Notes: generated from the sequence alone by a model not told the origin. Numbered from the stretch's first letter, positions 35,719 through 46,144 are shown. The stretch is DNA of 62,031 bases from Alphaproteobacteria bacterium (GCA_018827375.1 JAHJYW010000047.1:1-62031); one strand, 5' to 3'. Translations and numbers: made by a program.

Positions 35719-36468
35719 ATGAACGAATTCAATCGGGCCTACACGCCAAAAACCGGCGCCGACTCGATGGACACGTCAGTCAATGAGGGCCTTCGCGCCT
35801 TTATGCTTGGCGTTTACAACAAGATGGCGCTTGGCCTGCTGCTGACAGCAGGTCTTGCCTATGCCTTCGGCGCGCTTGTGCCGGAGTCTGTGACGCTAAC
35901 ACTCCTGACAGGTCCAATCGGCCTTGTGATCATGTTTGCGCCTCTGGCCATCCTGCTCCTGTCCGGTTTCGTCATGAAAAACCCGTCGCCGCTCGCGGCG
36001 AACCTTGTCTATTGGTCGGTGGTCTCACTGATCGGTGTCGGTATGGGCGCGATCGTGTTTGTCTACGCGAACCAGCCGGATGGCATGATGATCGTGGCAA
36101 AAGCCTTCATGACAACCGCCATCGCATTCGGTGGTCTGTCGCTCTGGGGCTACACGACCAAGCGTGACCTGTCGCCGATCGGGACATTCCTGATCATGGG
36201 CGTGATCGGTATCATCGTGGCCAGCCTGCTCAACATGTTCTTCTTCAAGTCGACGATGATGCACATGATCATCTCGGTGCTTGGCCTCTTGATCTTCGCC
36301 GGCCTTACGGCTTTTGACACGCAACGCCTGAAGAACATGTACTTCCAGCTGATCGGCGATAGCCGTGCGATGGCCGTTGCCACGACTTATGGCGCGCTAA
36401 GCTTGTACCTGGATTTCGTGAACATGTTCCAATTCATGCTTGCGATCATGTCGGGCAACCGCAACTAG
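35719..36468 (+). CDS. Bax inhibitor-1/YccA family membrane protein
   Basis: 249 residues with seven membrane helices. The conserved BI-1 ending, FDTQRLKNMYFQL near 210 followed by ALSLYLDFVNMFQFML, contains the di-aspartate pH-sensor region of the family (FDTQ and LDF). Members act as calcium leak channels or as FtsH-protease modulators (YccA). GAAGGG is ten bases before the ATG at 35719. A strong terminator follows. Confidence 0.93.
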   Translation: MNEFNRAYTPKTGADSMDTSVNEGLRAFMLGVYNKMALGLLLTAGLAYAFGALVPESVTLTLLTGPIGLVIMFAPLAILLLSGFVMKNPSPLAANLVYWSVVSLIGVGMGAIVFVYANQPDGMMIVAKAFMTTAIAFGGLSLWGYTTKRDLSPIGTFLIMGVIGIIVASLLNMFFFKSTMMHMIISVLGLLIFAGLTAFDTQRLKNMYFQLIGDSRAMAVATTYGALSLYLDFVNMFQFMLAIMSGNRN

Positions 36469-36494
36469 GCTTTGCCGACATCACAAAATACCGA

Positions 36495-36526
36495 GCCCCG
36501 CCCTCACAGGCGGGGCTTTCGTTTTT
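36495..36526 (+). terminator. Rho-independent terminator of the Bax-inhibitor-like gene
   Basis: GCCCCGCC pairs with GGCGGGGC around CTCACA, followed by TTTCGTTTTT. Confidence 0.92.
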
Positions 36527-36602
36527 GGCGCATTGCGAAACGGCGGCGCGTCGGCTAACCCTCCGGGCCAGATACACACCCCAACGCTTTCAGGAGTTTT
36601 GA

Positions 36603-37568
<966 letters not shown>

Positions 37569-37577
37569 GAGCCAGAC

Positions 37578-38123
37578 ATGGCCATAGGGCCAACCATCGA
37601 AACCGAACGCCTGATCCTCCGCCCCCCAAGGGCGGAGGATTTTGAGTCATGGTGCGCATTTCACGCCGACGCGGATGTGATGCGCCATCTTGGCGGCGTG
37701 CAGGGGCCGGAGCTGACCTGGCGTTCCATGTGCGCCATGACGGGTGCGTGGACAATTGAAGGCTTCTCGATGTTCTCGGTGATTGAGAAGGCCACCGGCA
37801 AATGGGTCGGCCGGCTCGGCCCGTGGCGGCCTTATGGCTGGCCGGGAACAGAAGTGGGCTGGGGTCTTGTGCGGTCCGCGTGGGGCAAGGGTTATGCGAG
37901 CGAGGGCGCTGCGGCTGCGATGGACTATGCGGTGGATATTCTGGGCTGGGGCGAAGTGATCCATACAATTGATCCGGCGAATGCAGGCTCGATCCGCGTG
38001 GCGGAACGCCTTGGCAGCCGCGTGTTGCGTCAGGCCACGTTGCCGCCGCCGATCGCGCTAACGCTGGACGCTTACGGCCAGAGCGCCGATGAATGGCGTG
38101 CGCGGCGGATCAAAGGCGCGTGA
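37578..38123 (+). CDS. GNAT family N-acetyltransferase (RimJ/RimL-like)
   Basis: 181 residues. TERLILRPPRAEDFESW at the start and GWGLVRSAWGKGYASEGAAAAMDYA (the acetyl-CoA pyrophosphate loop) are typical of the RimJ/RimL group; the end has NAGSIRVAERLGSRV. It probably acetylates a protein N-terminus or small amine. It follows mdh closely and is likely co-transcribed. Confidence 0.9.
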   Translation: MAIGPTIETERLILRPPRAEDFESWCAFHADADVMRHLGGVQGPELTWRSMCAMTGAWTIEGFSMFSVIEKATGKWVGRLGPWRPYGWPGTEVGWGLVRSAWGKGYASEGAAAAMDYAVDILGWGEVIHTIDPANAGSIRVAERLGSRVLRQATLPPPIALTLDAYGQSADEWRARRIKGA

Positions 38124-38199
38124 TCGGCGTCTGATGCGGCTCGCGGAGGGCCTCCTTTGCGGCTAGCGTGCCCACAAGCGCCGCGAGGAGAATGCCGCC

Positions 38200-38820
38200 A
38201 TGATCCGCACTTTATCCCTTGTTTCCGTACTTGCCTTGCTGCCTGCGACCGCCTGTGGGCAGGAGCCATCGGAAGATGCCCTGAACGCCAAGGCCGCTGA
38301 AGCTGAAATGGCCATGGAGGCCAAAGCGGAAACGCCTCAGGTCGGCCTGCCGAACGGGGCTGAAGCGCCGGATGTAAGCCTTGTTGATACAGCAGGCGTG
38401 ACGCAGACACTCGAAACGCTGGCGGGACCAAAAGGCACGGTGATTGCCTTCGTGCGCTCAGCCGACTGGTGCCCCTATTGCAAGAAGCAGCTGATGGACC
38501 TTGAGGCGGCTGCGGCGCCGCTTGCCGCGGCGGGCTGGACACTCGTGGCTGTGTCGTATGACCCGGTCGAGACGCTCGCGCGCTACAAGGCGGACAAGAG
38601 CCTGAGCTATGTGCTTTTGTCTGACGGGGGCTCTGCCGCAATCAAGGCATTCAACCTGCTGAACACGGATGCCAAACCGGGCTCACGGTTTGAAGGGATT
38701 CCGCATCCTGCCATCGTGTTCGTCAATGCAGACGGCTATGTCGCGAAGACGTTGCGCGAAGAGGGCTACAAGGCGCGGCCTGCCGTGGACGTGGTCATCG
38801 AGACTGCGGAAGGCCTGTAG
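38200..38820 (+). CDS. Redoxin/peroxiredoxin-like lipoprotein
   Basis: 206 residues with a lipobox (PATAC near 15-19) and an AhpC/TSA-like thioredoxin domain. The active site WCPYCKKQL near 91 has the two-cysteine C-x-x-C arrangement typical of thioredoxin-like rather than classic peroxiredoxin proteins. It may reduce peroxides or disulfides at the periplasmic face. Between two envelope genes (GNAT and M28 peptidase) no partner is obvious. Confidence 0.83.
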   Translation: MIRTLSLVSVLALLPATACGQEPSEDALNAKAAEAEMAMEAKAETPQVGLPNGAEAPDVSLVDTAGVTQTLETLAGPKGTVIAFVRSADWCPYCKKQLMDLEAAAAPLAAAGWTLVAVSYDPVETLARYKADKSLSYVLLSDGGSAAIKAFNLLNTDAKPGSRFEGIPHPAIVFVNADGYVAKTLREEGYKARPAVDVVIETAEGL

Positions 38821-38882
38821 GCGGGTTTCCTTGGGCGTCTCTCTGGCCTAGCGTGCGGCAACTGAAAGCCGGAGATGAAGCC

Positions 38883-40301
38883 ATGAAACATATCCTGACA
38901 CCCATGATACTGGCGGCGGCGCTTGTTGCGCTGCCTGCATCTGCCGATGAGTCTGCGGTACTCGACCCCGCCATCAAGGCGCAGGCGGAAGCGCTGATGG
39001 CAGCTGGTCTCAAGGATGATGTCGGCCTCGAGTTCACCGAAAGCCTGACCACCGAGATCGGGCCACGCCTGGCGGGCTCTGACGCCGAATGGCGCGCCCG
39101 GCAATGGGCCATGGTCAAGCTGAAGGACCTGAATTTCCAGCAAGCCTATATCGAGGATTTCAACATTCCCTATTGGGAGCGTGTGACCGAGACGGCTTCA
39201 GTTGCAGGTGACAATCCGCAGAACCTTGCCATCACAGCATTGGGCGGTTCCAAATCCACAGCCAAGGGCGGCGTCGAGGCAGAGGTTGTGCGCTTCACCA
39301 GCCTTGCTGACCTGAAGGCGGCGCCTGCAGACTCGCTGAAAGGCAAGATTGCCTTCATCGACGAGCGTATGGTCCGCGCGCAAGACGGGTCTGGATATGG
39401 CTATGCGGTGGCGAAACGCGGCGGCTGTGCACAGGCGGCAGCAGACCTCGGCGCGGTGGCGTGCCTGATCCGCTCGGCCGGTACCGACTCGCACCGCATG
39501 CCGCATACGGGCGGCATGTCGCGCGAGGGCGCTCTGGGCGCGTTGCCTGCAGCTGCGCTTGCGGCGCCGGACGCCGACCAGCTGGCGCGCCTGCTGGAGC
39601 GTGGCGCGGTCAAAGTGAAGCTGAATATCCAGGTGAAGGCGGCGGACTCTGCGGCGTCGGGCAACGTGATTGCCGAAGTGGAGGGCGCGAGCCTGAAGGA
39701 CGAGATCGTTCTGATTGCGTGTCACTTGGACAGTTGGGACCTTGGCACTGGCGCCATTGATGATGCCGCAGGCTGCGGAATCGTTGTTGCGGCGGCGAAG
39801 TTGATCCAGGACCTGCCCCTGAAGCCCAGGCGGACAATTCGTGTCGTGCTCTATGGCTCTGAAGAGGTTGGCCTGTTTGGTGGCAAGGCCTATGGCGAGG
39901 CCCATGCAGATGAGCTGGAAAACCACGTTCTTGTTGCTGAGAGTGATTTCGGGGCAGGCCGTGTCTGGCGCCTGACGACTGGGTTTGGCGATGGCGCGAT
40001 GGCTTACGCCAAGGCGATGCAGGATCTTGTAGCGCCCCTCGGAATCATCCCCGGTGACAATAGTTCAAAAGGCGCTTCAGACGTTTCCGTTCTCGGAAAT
40101 CTTGGCGTGCCCGCCATCTCGCCGGACCAGGACGGAACTGATTATTTCGACCTGCACCACACGCCGGATGATACATTTGACAAGATTGATCCAGAGGCGT
40201 TCCGGCAGAACGTGGCGACTTATGCGGCGTTGACTTATCTTGCCGCTGAGACCGGTTGGAACTTCCGCAAGGCAGCCGAGCCTGAGATGACAGACCAATA
40301 G
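38883..40301 (+). CDS. M28 family metallopeptidase, secreted
   Basis: 472 residues from the ATG at 38883 with a signal peptide ending LPASA. Zinc ligands and catalytic residues of family M28 are visible: CHLDSWDLGTGAIDDAAG, SEEVGLFGG, ESDFGAG and HHTPDDTFDKID. It is a co-catalytic zinc aminopeptidase or carboxypeptidase of the Q-type group, with a PA-like insert (residues roughly 120-250). It probably works in the periplasm on peptides. Confidence 0.92.
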   Translation: MKHILTPMILAAALVALPASADESAVLDPAIKAQAEALMAAGLKDDVGLEFTESLTTEIGPRLAGSDAEWRARQWAMVKLKDLNFQQAYIEDFNIPYWERVTETASVAGDNPQNLAITALGGSKSTAKGGVEAEVVRFTSLADLKAAPADSLKGKIAFIDERMVRAQDGSGYGYAVAKRGGCAQAAADLGAVACLIRSAGTDSHRMPHTGGMSREGALGALPAAALAAPDADQLARLLERGAVKVKLNIQVKAADSAASGNVIAEVEGASLKDEIVLIACHLDSWDLGTGAIDDAAGCGIVVAAAKLIQDLPLKPRRTIRVVLYGSEEVGLFGGKAYGEAHADELENHVLVAESDFGAGRVWRLTTGFGDGAMAYAKAMQDLVAPLGIIPGDNSSKGASDVSVLGNLGVPAISPDQDGTDYFDLHHTPDDTFDKIDPEAFRQNVATYAALTYLAAETGWNFRKAAEPEMTDQ

Positions 40302-40303
40302 GC

Positions 40304-40846
40304 ATGCCGGATCGGCAGGCGCGGATTACGGCGAGCCTTGACGCGGTGCATGAAGCGTTGCGCATGGCGCGGCGAGAAGCGGCAGGGATTGAAGCAGACC
40401 CACAACGCTTGCGGTGGACTGCAGTCGGCATGGTTATCGCCCTGCAGGGGGCGTTGGTTGCGGCCCTGAGCGGCTATGAAAGTGCCGATGCGGCAGATGT
40501 CATTGATCCATCGACGCTGGAACGCTTTGCGCCGGTGGCCTTGCTGCTGCGCCGGGCCCGGTCACTGGACTATCTCAATACGCCAGAAAGGCTGGAGCTG
40601 ACGGCATCCCAGGTGCGCCAGATCGAACATGTTGTGACCTATCGAAACGGCGTGGTGCACGGCTGGACCGGTGGAGGACAGGCTGATAATGAGAGCGTGA
40701 TGCGGGGATGTCGACGGATCGTGCAAGTGGTTGGTCATGCTGTGCTCGCTCATCCGTCTTTCGACGCAGCCGGGCATGGTATCATTTGCGCCCTGATCGC
40801 GGACGAAGTGTCGGGCCTCGAACGCATGCTTGTGGCGCTTGGTTAA
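40304..40846 (+). CDS. Possible HEPN-domain protein of unknown function
   Basis: 180 residues, almost entirely helical, starting two bases after the M28 stop. The sequence VTYRNGVVHGW near 111-121 holds an R-N-x-x-x-H motif, the hallmark of HEPN domains, some of which are RNases. The surrounding pattern (long helix, YRN...H) also fits non-catalytic HEPN-like families. No nucleotidyltransferase partner is adjacent. Function unknown; the HEPN label is inferred from one motif. Confidence 0.55.
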   Translation: MPDRQARITASLDAVHEALRMARREAAGIEADPQRLRWTAVGMVIALQGALVAALSGYESADAADVIDPSTLERFAPVALLLRRARSLDYLNTPERLELTASQVRQIEHVVTYRNGVVHGWTGGGQADNESVMRGCRRIVQVVGHAVLAHPSFDAAGHGIICALIADEVSGLERMLVALG

Positions 40847-40873
40847 TGTCCGGGTCATGCTCGCATGGCATGA

Positions 40874-42106
40874 ATGACCGTCATGCGACCTGTTCTTCGC
40901 CCGTTTATTCTGTCCTGCGCCGCCCTTGCCCTGATTGCAGCGGCGCCGGCGACCTTTACGCGTGAGGATCTCGATGCGCTTGAGTCCGAACGTCAGGCAG
41001 CGATCACAAGGCTTGAGGCGCTTCAGACAGCAGGCCAGGAAACCGAGACAGACCTCAGGCAGATCGACAGCAGGCTGATTTCTGCGGCAATGGAGTCGCG
41101 TCGTCGCGAGGAGCAGGCCGCATCGTCCGAGAAAGCCCTGATCGATCTCGGGACGCGCCGGATGGTCGCGCAATCCGCGCTGCTGGAGGACCGGCAGGCG
41201 CTTGAAGATATGCTGGCTGCCCTTGCTGCCTCCAACCGGCGGCGTCCCCCCGCGCTGATCGTGTCGCCAGGCAAGGCCAACACAGCGATTCGCCGGGCAA
41301 TCCTGATGAGTGAGATGACTCCGCGCCTTGCGGCGCGCTCAGATACGCTCTCTGCCGAAATTGACGAACTGAACCAGCTCGAAAGGCAGATGCGCGGCGA
41401 GCGTGCGCGGCTGGAAGCAGCAGAGGCGACACTGGCCGTAAAGCGGGTGGAGATCGAGCAGCTGGCGGCCGCCAAGCGTGGCAGCTTCGAGGACATTACC
41501 GGCGATATCAATGTGCTGAAGGAGCGGGCCGATACACTTGGCCGCAAGGCGGAGACACTGCGCGAGCTGCTTTCGGCGCTGGAGTCCGATGCGCCTTCTG
41601 CGCCTGGTGTTAAGCCAAAACTGCGTCCGACGCTGGCATCGACTTCATCGTCTGTTTCCCGTCCCAAAGCCCCTTCGCAAGCGCCATCGCGCACGCCGGC
41701 GCCACGCCCACTCGGCAAGGCGGCGCTGGGAGGTTTGATCCAGCCGACAGCTGGCAACGTAGTCTATGGGTTCGGTGACAAGATGCCGACTGGCGGCAAG
41801 ACGGAATGGATCACTTTTTCGACAAGACAGGCCGCCCAGGTGGTCGCGCCGACCGATGGAAAGGTCGAGTACGCGCGCCCATTCCGCAGCTATGGATCAA
41901 TGTTAATTTTGCGCACAAGTGACGGATACCATGTTATTCTTACAGGTATGAGCCGGATCTATGTCACCGAAGGCCAGTCAGTCTCCGCGAACGAACCTGT
42001 CGGGCGCATGCCGGACAGGGCAAATCCGCCACCAGAGCTGAATATGGAATTAAGGCTTGGCGACAAGGTAATGAATCCGGCACAATGGTTGCCGAGTGAC
42101 AGATGA
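40874..42106 (+). CDS. EnvC-like protein with coiled coil and degenerate LytM domain
   Basis: 410 residues: signal peptide to about 25, a long coiled coil (about 30-235), a proline-rich linker, and a LytM (M23) domain at about 285-405. The catalytic zinc ligands of active M23 enzymes are missing: the usual H-x-x-x-D and H-x-H regions read as VYGFGDKMPTGG, VILTGMSRI and ELNMELRLG. Such proteins (EnvC, NlpD) activate amidases during cell separation rather than cutting peptidoglycan themselves. The ctpA gene follows directly. Confidence 0.88.
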   Translation: MTVMRPVLRPFILSCAALALIAAAPATFTREDLDALESERQAAITRLEALQTAGQETETDLRQIDSRLISAAMESRRREEQAASSEKALIDLGTRRMVAQSALLEDRQALEDMLAALAASNRRRPPALIVSPGKANTAIRRAILMSEMTPRLAARSDTLSAEIDELNQLERQMRGERARLEAAEATLAVKRVEIEQLAAAKRGSFEDITGDINVLKERADTLGRKAETLRELLSALESDAPSAPGVKPKLRPTLASTSSSVSRPKAPSQAPSRTPAPRPLGKAALGGLIQPTAGNVVYGFGDKMPTGGKTEWITFSTRQAAQVVAPTDGKVEYARPFRSYGSMLILRTSDGYHVILTGMSRIYVTEGQSVSANEPVGRMPDRANPPPELNMELRLGDKVMNPAQWLPSDR

Positions 42107-42132
42107 GGTCACGCATGACGGAGGATTGGAAT

Positions 42133-43455
42133 ATGCGTTCACTGCTGACAGGTGCCGCCCTTGGCATCGTTCTGGGTGGTTCAGCGGTCGGGTTCTCCGC
42201 ACTTGCCTGGCCACAGGAAAAGCCTGCCGATTCGCGGATGGTGACCTACCAGCAGCTTGAGCTCTTTGCCGAGATTCTCGCGCGCGCACGTCAGGACTAT
42301 GTTGTTGAGGTCGACGAGAAAGCCGCGATGGAATCTGCCATCAATGGCATGCTCACCTCGCTCGACCCCCATTCCGGCTATCTCAATCCCGACGATTTCC
42401 GCTCCATGCAGGTGCAGACTTCCGGCGAGTATGGCGGTCTTGGCATTGAGGTCACGATGGAAGATGGCTTTGTAAAAGTCATCTCCCCAATGGACGGAAC
42501 GCCTGCGGCCCGCGCTGGCATCCAGCCTGGCGACCTGATCACCGCCATCAATGGTAAGCCAATCATCGGTCAAACCCTCAATGATGCCGTGAAGGAAATG
42601 CGCGGCGAAAAGGGCACGGACATCCTGATCACCATCCTTCGCGCAGGCGAGGATCCGTTTGATGTGACACTGATGCGCGAAGTGATCGAGCAAAAGTCCG
42701 TCACCTGGAAAATGGAAAAGAACGACGTTGGCTATTTGCGGATTTCGAGCTTCAACGAGCGTACCACGCTACTGCTCGAAGAAGGCATCGAAGGCATTTC
42801 AAAAGCCACCGGCGGCCGTCCGAAGGGGCTGATCGTCGACTTGCGCAATAATGGCGGCGGTTTGCTCGACCAGGCCGTGTCGGTGTCCGACATGTTCCTT
42901 TCGGGTGGTGAAGTCGTCTCGACGCAAGGCCGCAGGGCATCGGATGTGGAGCGCTACAATGCGCGCACGGGTGAAGTGTTCAAGGGCGTACCGGTTATCG
43001 TGCTGATCAATGGTGGTTCGGCGTCGGCGTCCGAAATCGTCGCGGGTGCCCTCAAGGATCGCGGACGCGCGACCATTATCGGCACGACCAGCTTCGGCAA
43101 AGGATCTGTCCAGACAGTTATCCCATTGGGCGCAGACCGCGGTGCGATCCGCCTTACAACTGCTCGCTATTACACGCCATCGGGCCGTTCGATCCAGGCG
43201 CTTGGCATTGATCCCGATATCGAGATCACGAACAGCCGTCTCACCGAAGAAGAGCTGGCCAAGATCAAGCGCTGGTCGGAAGCCGATCTGCCGCATGCAT
43301 TGGCCAATGAAGACGGCGAAACCCGGCATGAGATGAAGATGCCGGACGAGCAGCCGCCGGAAGACTACAAGGGCGAGGACTTCCAGCTTGAGCGGGCCGT
43401 GCAGATGCTCAAGGAAGGCACTGTAACTGCCAGTGCATTTCAGCGGGCCGGTTAA
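42133..43455 (+). CDS. ctpA: Carboxy-terminal processing protease (S41 family)
   Basis: 440 residues from the ATG at 42133, which has GGAGG eight bases upstream and begins a signal/anchor segment. Upstream in-frame ATGs at 42103 and 42115 are possible. PDZ domain at about 85-165, then S41 protease with the catalytic serine in NGGSASASEIVAGAL and lysine in SFGKGSVQT. CtpA trims periplasmic proteins and regulates peptidoglycan enzymes; here it follows the EnvC-like gene, the usual alphaproteobacterial order. Confidence 0.93.
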   Translation: MRSLLTGAALGIVLGGSAVGFSALAWPQEKPADSRMVTYQQLELFAEILARARQDYVVEVDEKAAMESAINGMLTSLDPHSGYLNPDDFRSMQVQTSGEYGGLGIEVTMEDGFVKVISPMDGTPAARAGIQPGDLITAINGKPIIGQTLNDAVKEMRGEKGTDILITILRAGEDPFDVTLMREVIEQKSVTWKMEKNDVGYLRISSFNERTTLLLEEGIEGISKATGGRPKGLIVDLRNNGGGLLDQAVSVSDMFLSGGEVVSTQGRRASDVERYNARTGEVFKGVPVIVLINGGSASASEIVAGALKDRGRATIIGTTSFGKGSVQTVIPLGADRGAIRLTTARYYTPSGRSIQALGIDPDIEITNSRLTEEELAKIKRWSEADLPHALANEDGETRHEMKMPDEQPPEDYKGEDFQLERAVQMLKEGTVTASAFQRAG

Positions 43456-43478
43456 CGAATATTCGTAACTCGTTAACC
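43450..43478. promoter_or_regulatory. Nested inverted repeat after ctpA
   Basis: GGTTAACGA and TCGTTAACC pair around 11 bases; inside lies the separate 12-base palindrome ACGAATATTCGT. It overlaps the ctpA stop and lies about 60 bases before the next gene. It could be a terminator stem or an operator; the TTAA content also resembles CtrA half-sites, though spacing does not fit. Confidence 0.45.
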
Positions 43479-43536
43479 AGATTGCGGCATCTATGGTCGT
43501 TCAGGATTTAATTTGTTGATTACATGAGGTCGCCCC

Positions 43537-44847
43537 ATGCCTTATCGGAGAGACGCTGATCCGTCTCCTCTGCGGACCGGACTTGTTCATGCAGGTCTGA
43601 GTCTTCTGGTGTTCGGAGGACTTGCGGGCGCGCTTGGTGCGGGCATCCAGTTCTCGGGCGACCCCTCAGCAGCAGGCCCACGCCAGCAGCTGGCCCTATT
43701 CGAGGTCGTCGATGAGGCGAAACCGGAACTCAAAACCCGTCTCAGGACCGATGGATCCGACATGGCAATGCAGCCGCAGGTCGATACAGACGGCTATGCG
43801 GAAGTTGAAAGTGGTGATGAGCCAAGCCTGGGCGTGGTTTACGCGGATGGCGCGGAAGCGACCGGCACGGGCGGACCGTCTGATGATGTCATGGCTGATG
43901 CCGAGGGCGTAGGCGTCCGTATCAATGGCAAGCTCGTCAAGCCGGGTGAATCATATGGCGAAGTGACGTCGATCGTCTCGCTTGATGATGCCCCGATTTC
44001 AGGGATGACAGAGACCGTAAACGGCTTGCGTCTGCCGCGCATCGCAGCAGACGGCCGGATACCAGCCGAGGCGTATGCCCGACCATTCGCCAATCCGGGC
44101 AAGAAGCCGGTCGTTGCGCTGGTTGTCGGCGGCCTTGGTATCAACGCAACGCATACGAAATCGGCAATTGATGAATTGCCGCCTGAAGTGACGCTCTCCT
44201 TTGCGCCGGATACTTCGCGCCTTCAGTACTGGATCGATCGTGCCCGTGCGGCGGGTCATGAAGTGCTGATCGAGCTGCCAATGGAAAATTATGACTATGG
44301 CCGCATGAGGATGCACCCGCAGACCCTGCTTTCCGGGCGCTCTGCGGATGTGAACGTACCGCGGCTGAATGCCCTGTTGGGGCGGGCATCCGGGTACTTC
44401 GGGGTGATCAATTATCAGGGCGCGAAATTCGCGGAAGATGCCACTGCTGTGCGCCCTGTACTTGATGTTCTGAGCAAGCGAGGTGTCGCGCTGGTCGAGG
44501 ATGGTAGCCTTGAAGAGGCCAGCCTGGACAAGGTGGCCGACGAGACACGGGTGCGGTATGCCAAGGCCGCTTCGCCCATCGATACCAAGCTGACGGCCGA
44601 TGACATCAATCTGGAGCTGATGGAACTTGAGACCATCGCCAAGCAGAGTGGCGCGTCCATGGGTACAGGCTACGCTTTCCCGATCACGATCGAAATGGTG
44701 AAGATCTGGACCAGTGAACTTGGCCCAAAAGGCATCCTTCTGGCCCCTGTTTCAGCACTCGTGGGCACCACACCCGCAGAATTGGTTGATGCAGAGCGTA
44801 TGCGCACTGGCAGCAAGTCGCAGGCTCCTGTAAACCCTGCCGGGTGA
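43537..44847 (+). CDS. Divergent polysaccharide deacetylase family protein
   Basis: 436 residues: one membrane helix near 20-40, an acidic low-complexity linker (about 50-180), then the divergent deacetylase domain (YibQ/DUF610 type) with VALVVGGLGINATHTKSAI, LPPEVTLSFAPD and IELPMENYDYG. It lies between ctpA and rppH as in many alphaproteobacteria, suggesting a cell-envelope role that remains unknown. It overlaps rppH by four bases. Confidence 0.88.
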   Translation: MPYRRDADPSPLRTGLVHAGLSLLVFGGLAGALGAGIQFSGDPSAAGPRQQLALFEVVDEAKPELKTRLRTDGSDMAMQPQVDTDGYAEVESGDEPSLGVVYADGAEATGTGGPSDDVMADAEGVGVRINGKLVKPGESYGEVTSIVSLDDAPISGMTETVNGLRLPRIAADGRIPAEAYARPFANPGKKPVVALVVGGLGINATHTKSAIDELPPEVTLSFAPDTSRLQYWIDRARAAGHEVLIELPMENYDYGRMRMHPQTLLSGRSADVNVPRLNALLGRASGYFGVINYQGAKFAEDATAVRPVLDVLSKRGVALVEDGSLEEASLDKVADETRVRYAKAASPIDTKLTADDINLELMELETIAKQSGASMGTGYAFPITIEMVKIWTSELGPKGILLAPVSALVGTTPAELVDAERMRTGSKSQAPVNPAG

Positions 44848-45359
44848 AAACATCTATTATCGATCCTGAACGCTATCGTCCGAATGTCGGGCTCGCCCTT
44901 TTCTCCAAAGCGGGCCATGTCTTTGTGGGCCGCAGGATAAACGGACGTGGGGCGTTCCAGTGGCAGATGCCACAGGGCGGCGTCGACAAGGGCGAGTCAC
45001 CCCGCGACGGCGCCTTACGCGAGCTTGAAGAAGAAATCGGTGTTCCCGAAAAGCTGGTGGATGTGCTCGAGGAGACGAGTGACTGGCTGTACTATGATTT
45101 TCCGCCGGATATGAAGAAGCGCCTGCCCGGTCCGTTTATCGGCCAACGGCAGAAATGGTTCGCTTTTCGCTTCAAGGGGTCCGACAGTGATGTGCGCCTC
45201 GACCGGCATACGCCGGAGTTCGATGCGTGGCGCTGGGCAAGACTGGAAGAAACCCCTGGGCTGGTTGTACCCTTCAAGCGTCTCGTCTATTCCGAAGTAG
45301 CGGTACGATTCAAAAGCTGGGCTGAACCTGTACATGGCGGCAAAACTGTCCAGGGCTAA
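44844..45359 (+). CDS. rppH: RNA pyrophosphohydrolase (Nudix)
   Basis: 171 residues starting with GTG in the preceding stop codon (GTGA). The Nudix box GGVDKGESPRDGALRELEEEIG is complete near 48-69, and RPNVGLALFSKAGHVFVGRR and WQMPQGG are RppH hallmarks. It removes pyrophosphate from 5' ends of mRNA, starting decay. Confidence 0.93.
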   Translation: MKTSIIDPERYRPNVGLALFSKAGHVFVGRRINGRGAFQWQMPQGGVDKGESPRDGALRELEEEIGVPEKLVDVLEETSDWLYYDFPPDMKKRLPGPFIGQRQKWFAFRFKGSDSDVRLDRHTPEFDAWRWARLEETPGLVVPFKRLVYSEVAVRFKSWAEPVHGGKTVQG

Positions 45360-45370
45360 GGGAGCGATGC

Positions 45371-46144
45371 ATGCCGAAATCCCTTTTGATGATCCACGGG
45401 ATCGGTTGCGGCGCTGATGCTTGGGACCGTATGCGTCCCGGATTCGAGGCCGCAGGCTGGACTTGCGAAGCGCCCACCCTGTTTCCAGACCAGCGTACCT
45501 TGGATAATCCGCCGGCAAGCCTTCCGGACCTTGGCTTTGACGATTATGTCGCTGCGATGGTTGAGGCAGCCAGGAATCTTGAGAAGAATACGGGCGAGAA
45601 GCCTGCCGTTATCGGACACTCCATGGGTGGGCTTATCGCGCAGTGCCTGGCCGAACGGGGTGTCGTATCGCAGGCCGTTTTTCTAACGCCAGCGCAGCCC
45701 AAGGAATGCGCAGAGATTGGCTTTTCTGTCATCTATACGTTTCTCAATATAATCCTGACGCGCAATCGGAAGAAAGCTTACAAGGTGTGGCGGTCGGGCT
45801 TTCGGTTCGGCGTATTGAATTGCGTACCGCGGCGCCGTCACGACGAAATCTATGCGGCTGCGCGATATGATTCCGGCCAGGTATATGGCGACATCACTGA
45901 TGGTGTTGAAGTGGACGAGGGCTTGGTGACGATCCCGACTCTGACGATTGCTGCGTCGCAGGACAGGGCAACGCCCGCCAGCGCCGTGCGCAAGGTGGGC
46001 GAAAAATACGCGCGCGCAACGGTGCCGGGGGACTTCTTTGAGTATCCTGACAATGCGCACTGGATTGTCGATGAACCAGGTACGGATGCTGTTGTGGCCG
46101 ACATCGTGGAATGGTTGGACACACCCTTCGGGAAACATGCTTGA
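45371..46144 (+). CDS. Alpha/beta hydrolase
   Basis: 257 residues. MIHGIGCGADAWDRM supplies the oxyanion region, GHSMGG near 79-84 the nucleophile serine, and the ending YPDNAHWIVDEPG the catalytic histidine. It is a cytosolic esterase or lipase-like enzyme of unknown substrate. The ATG of the next gene overlaps its stop by one base. Confidence 0.9.
   Translation: MPKSLLMIHGIGCGADAWDRMRPGFEAAGWTCEAPTLFPDQRTLDNPPASLPDLGFDDYVAAMVEAARNLEKNTGEKPAVIGHSMGGLIAQCLAERGVVSQAVFLTPAQPKECAEIGFSVIYTFLNIILTRNRKKAYKVWRSGFRFGVLNCVPRRRHDEIYAAARYDSGQVYGDITDGVEVDEGLVTIPTLTIAASQDRATPASAVRKVGEKYARATVPGDFFEYPDNAHWIVDEPGTDAVVADIVEWLDTPFGKHA

Noticed and set aside
43450..43478. CtrA binding site
   Set aside because: TTAA half-sites are present, but their spacing (17 bases) does not match the TTAA-N7-TTAA pattern.
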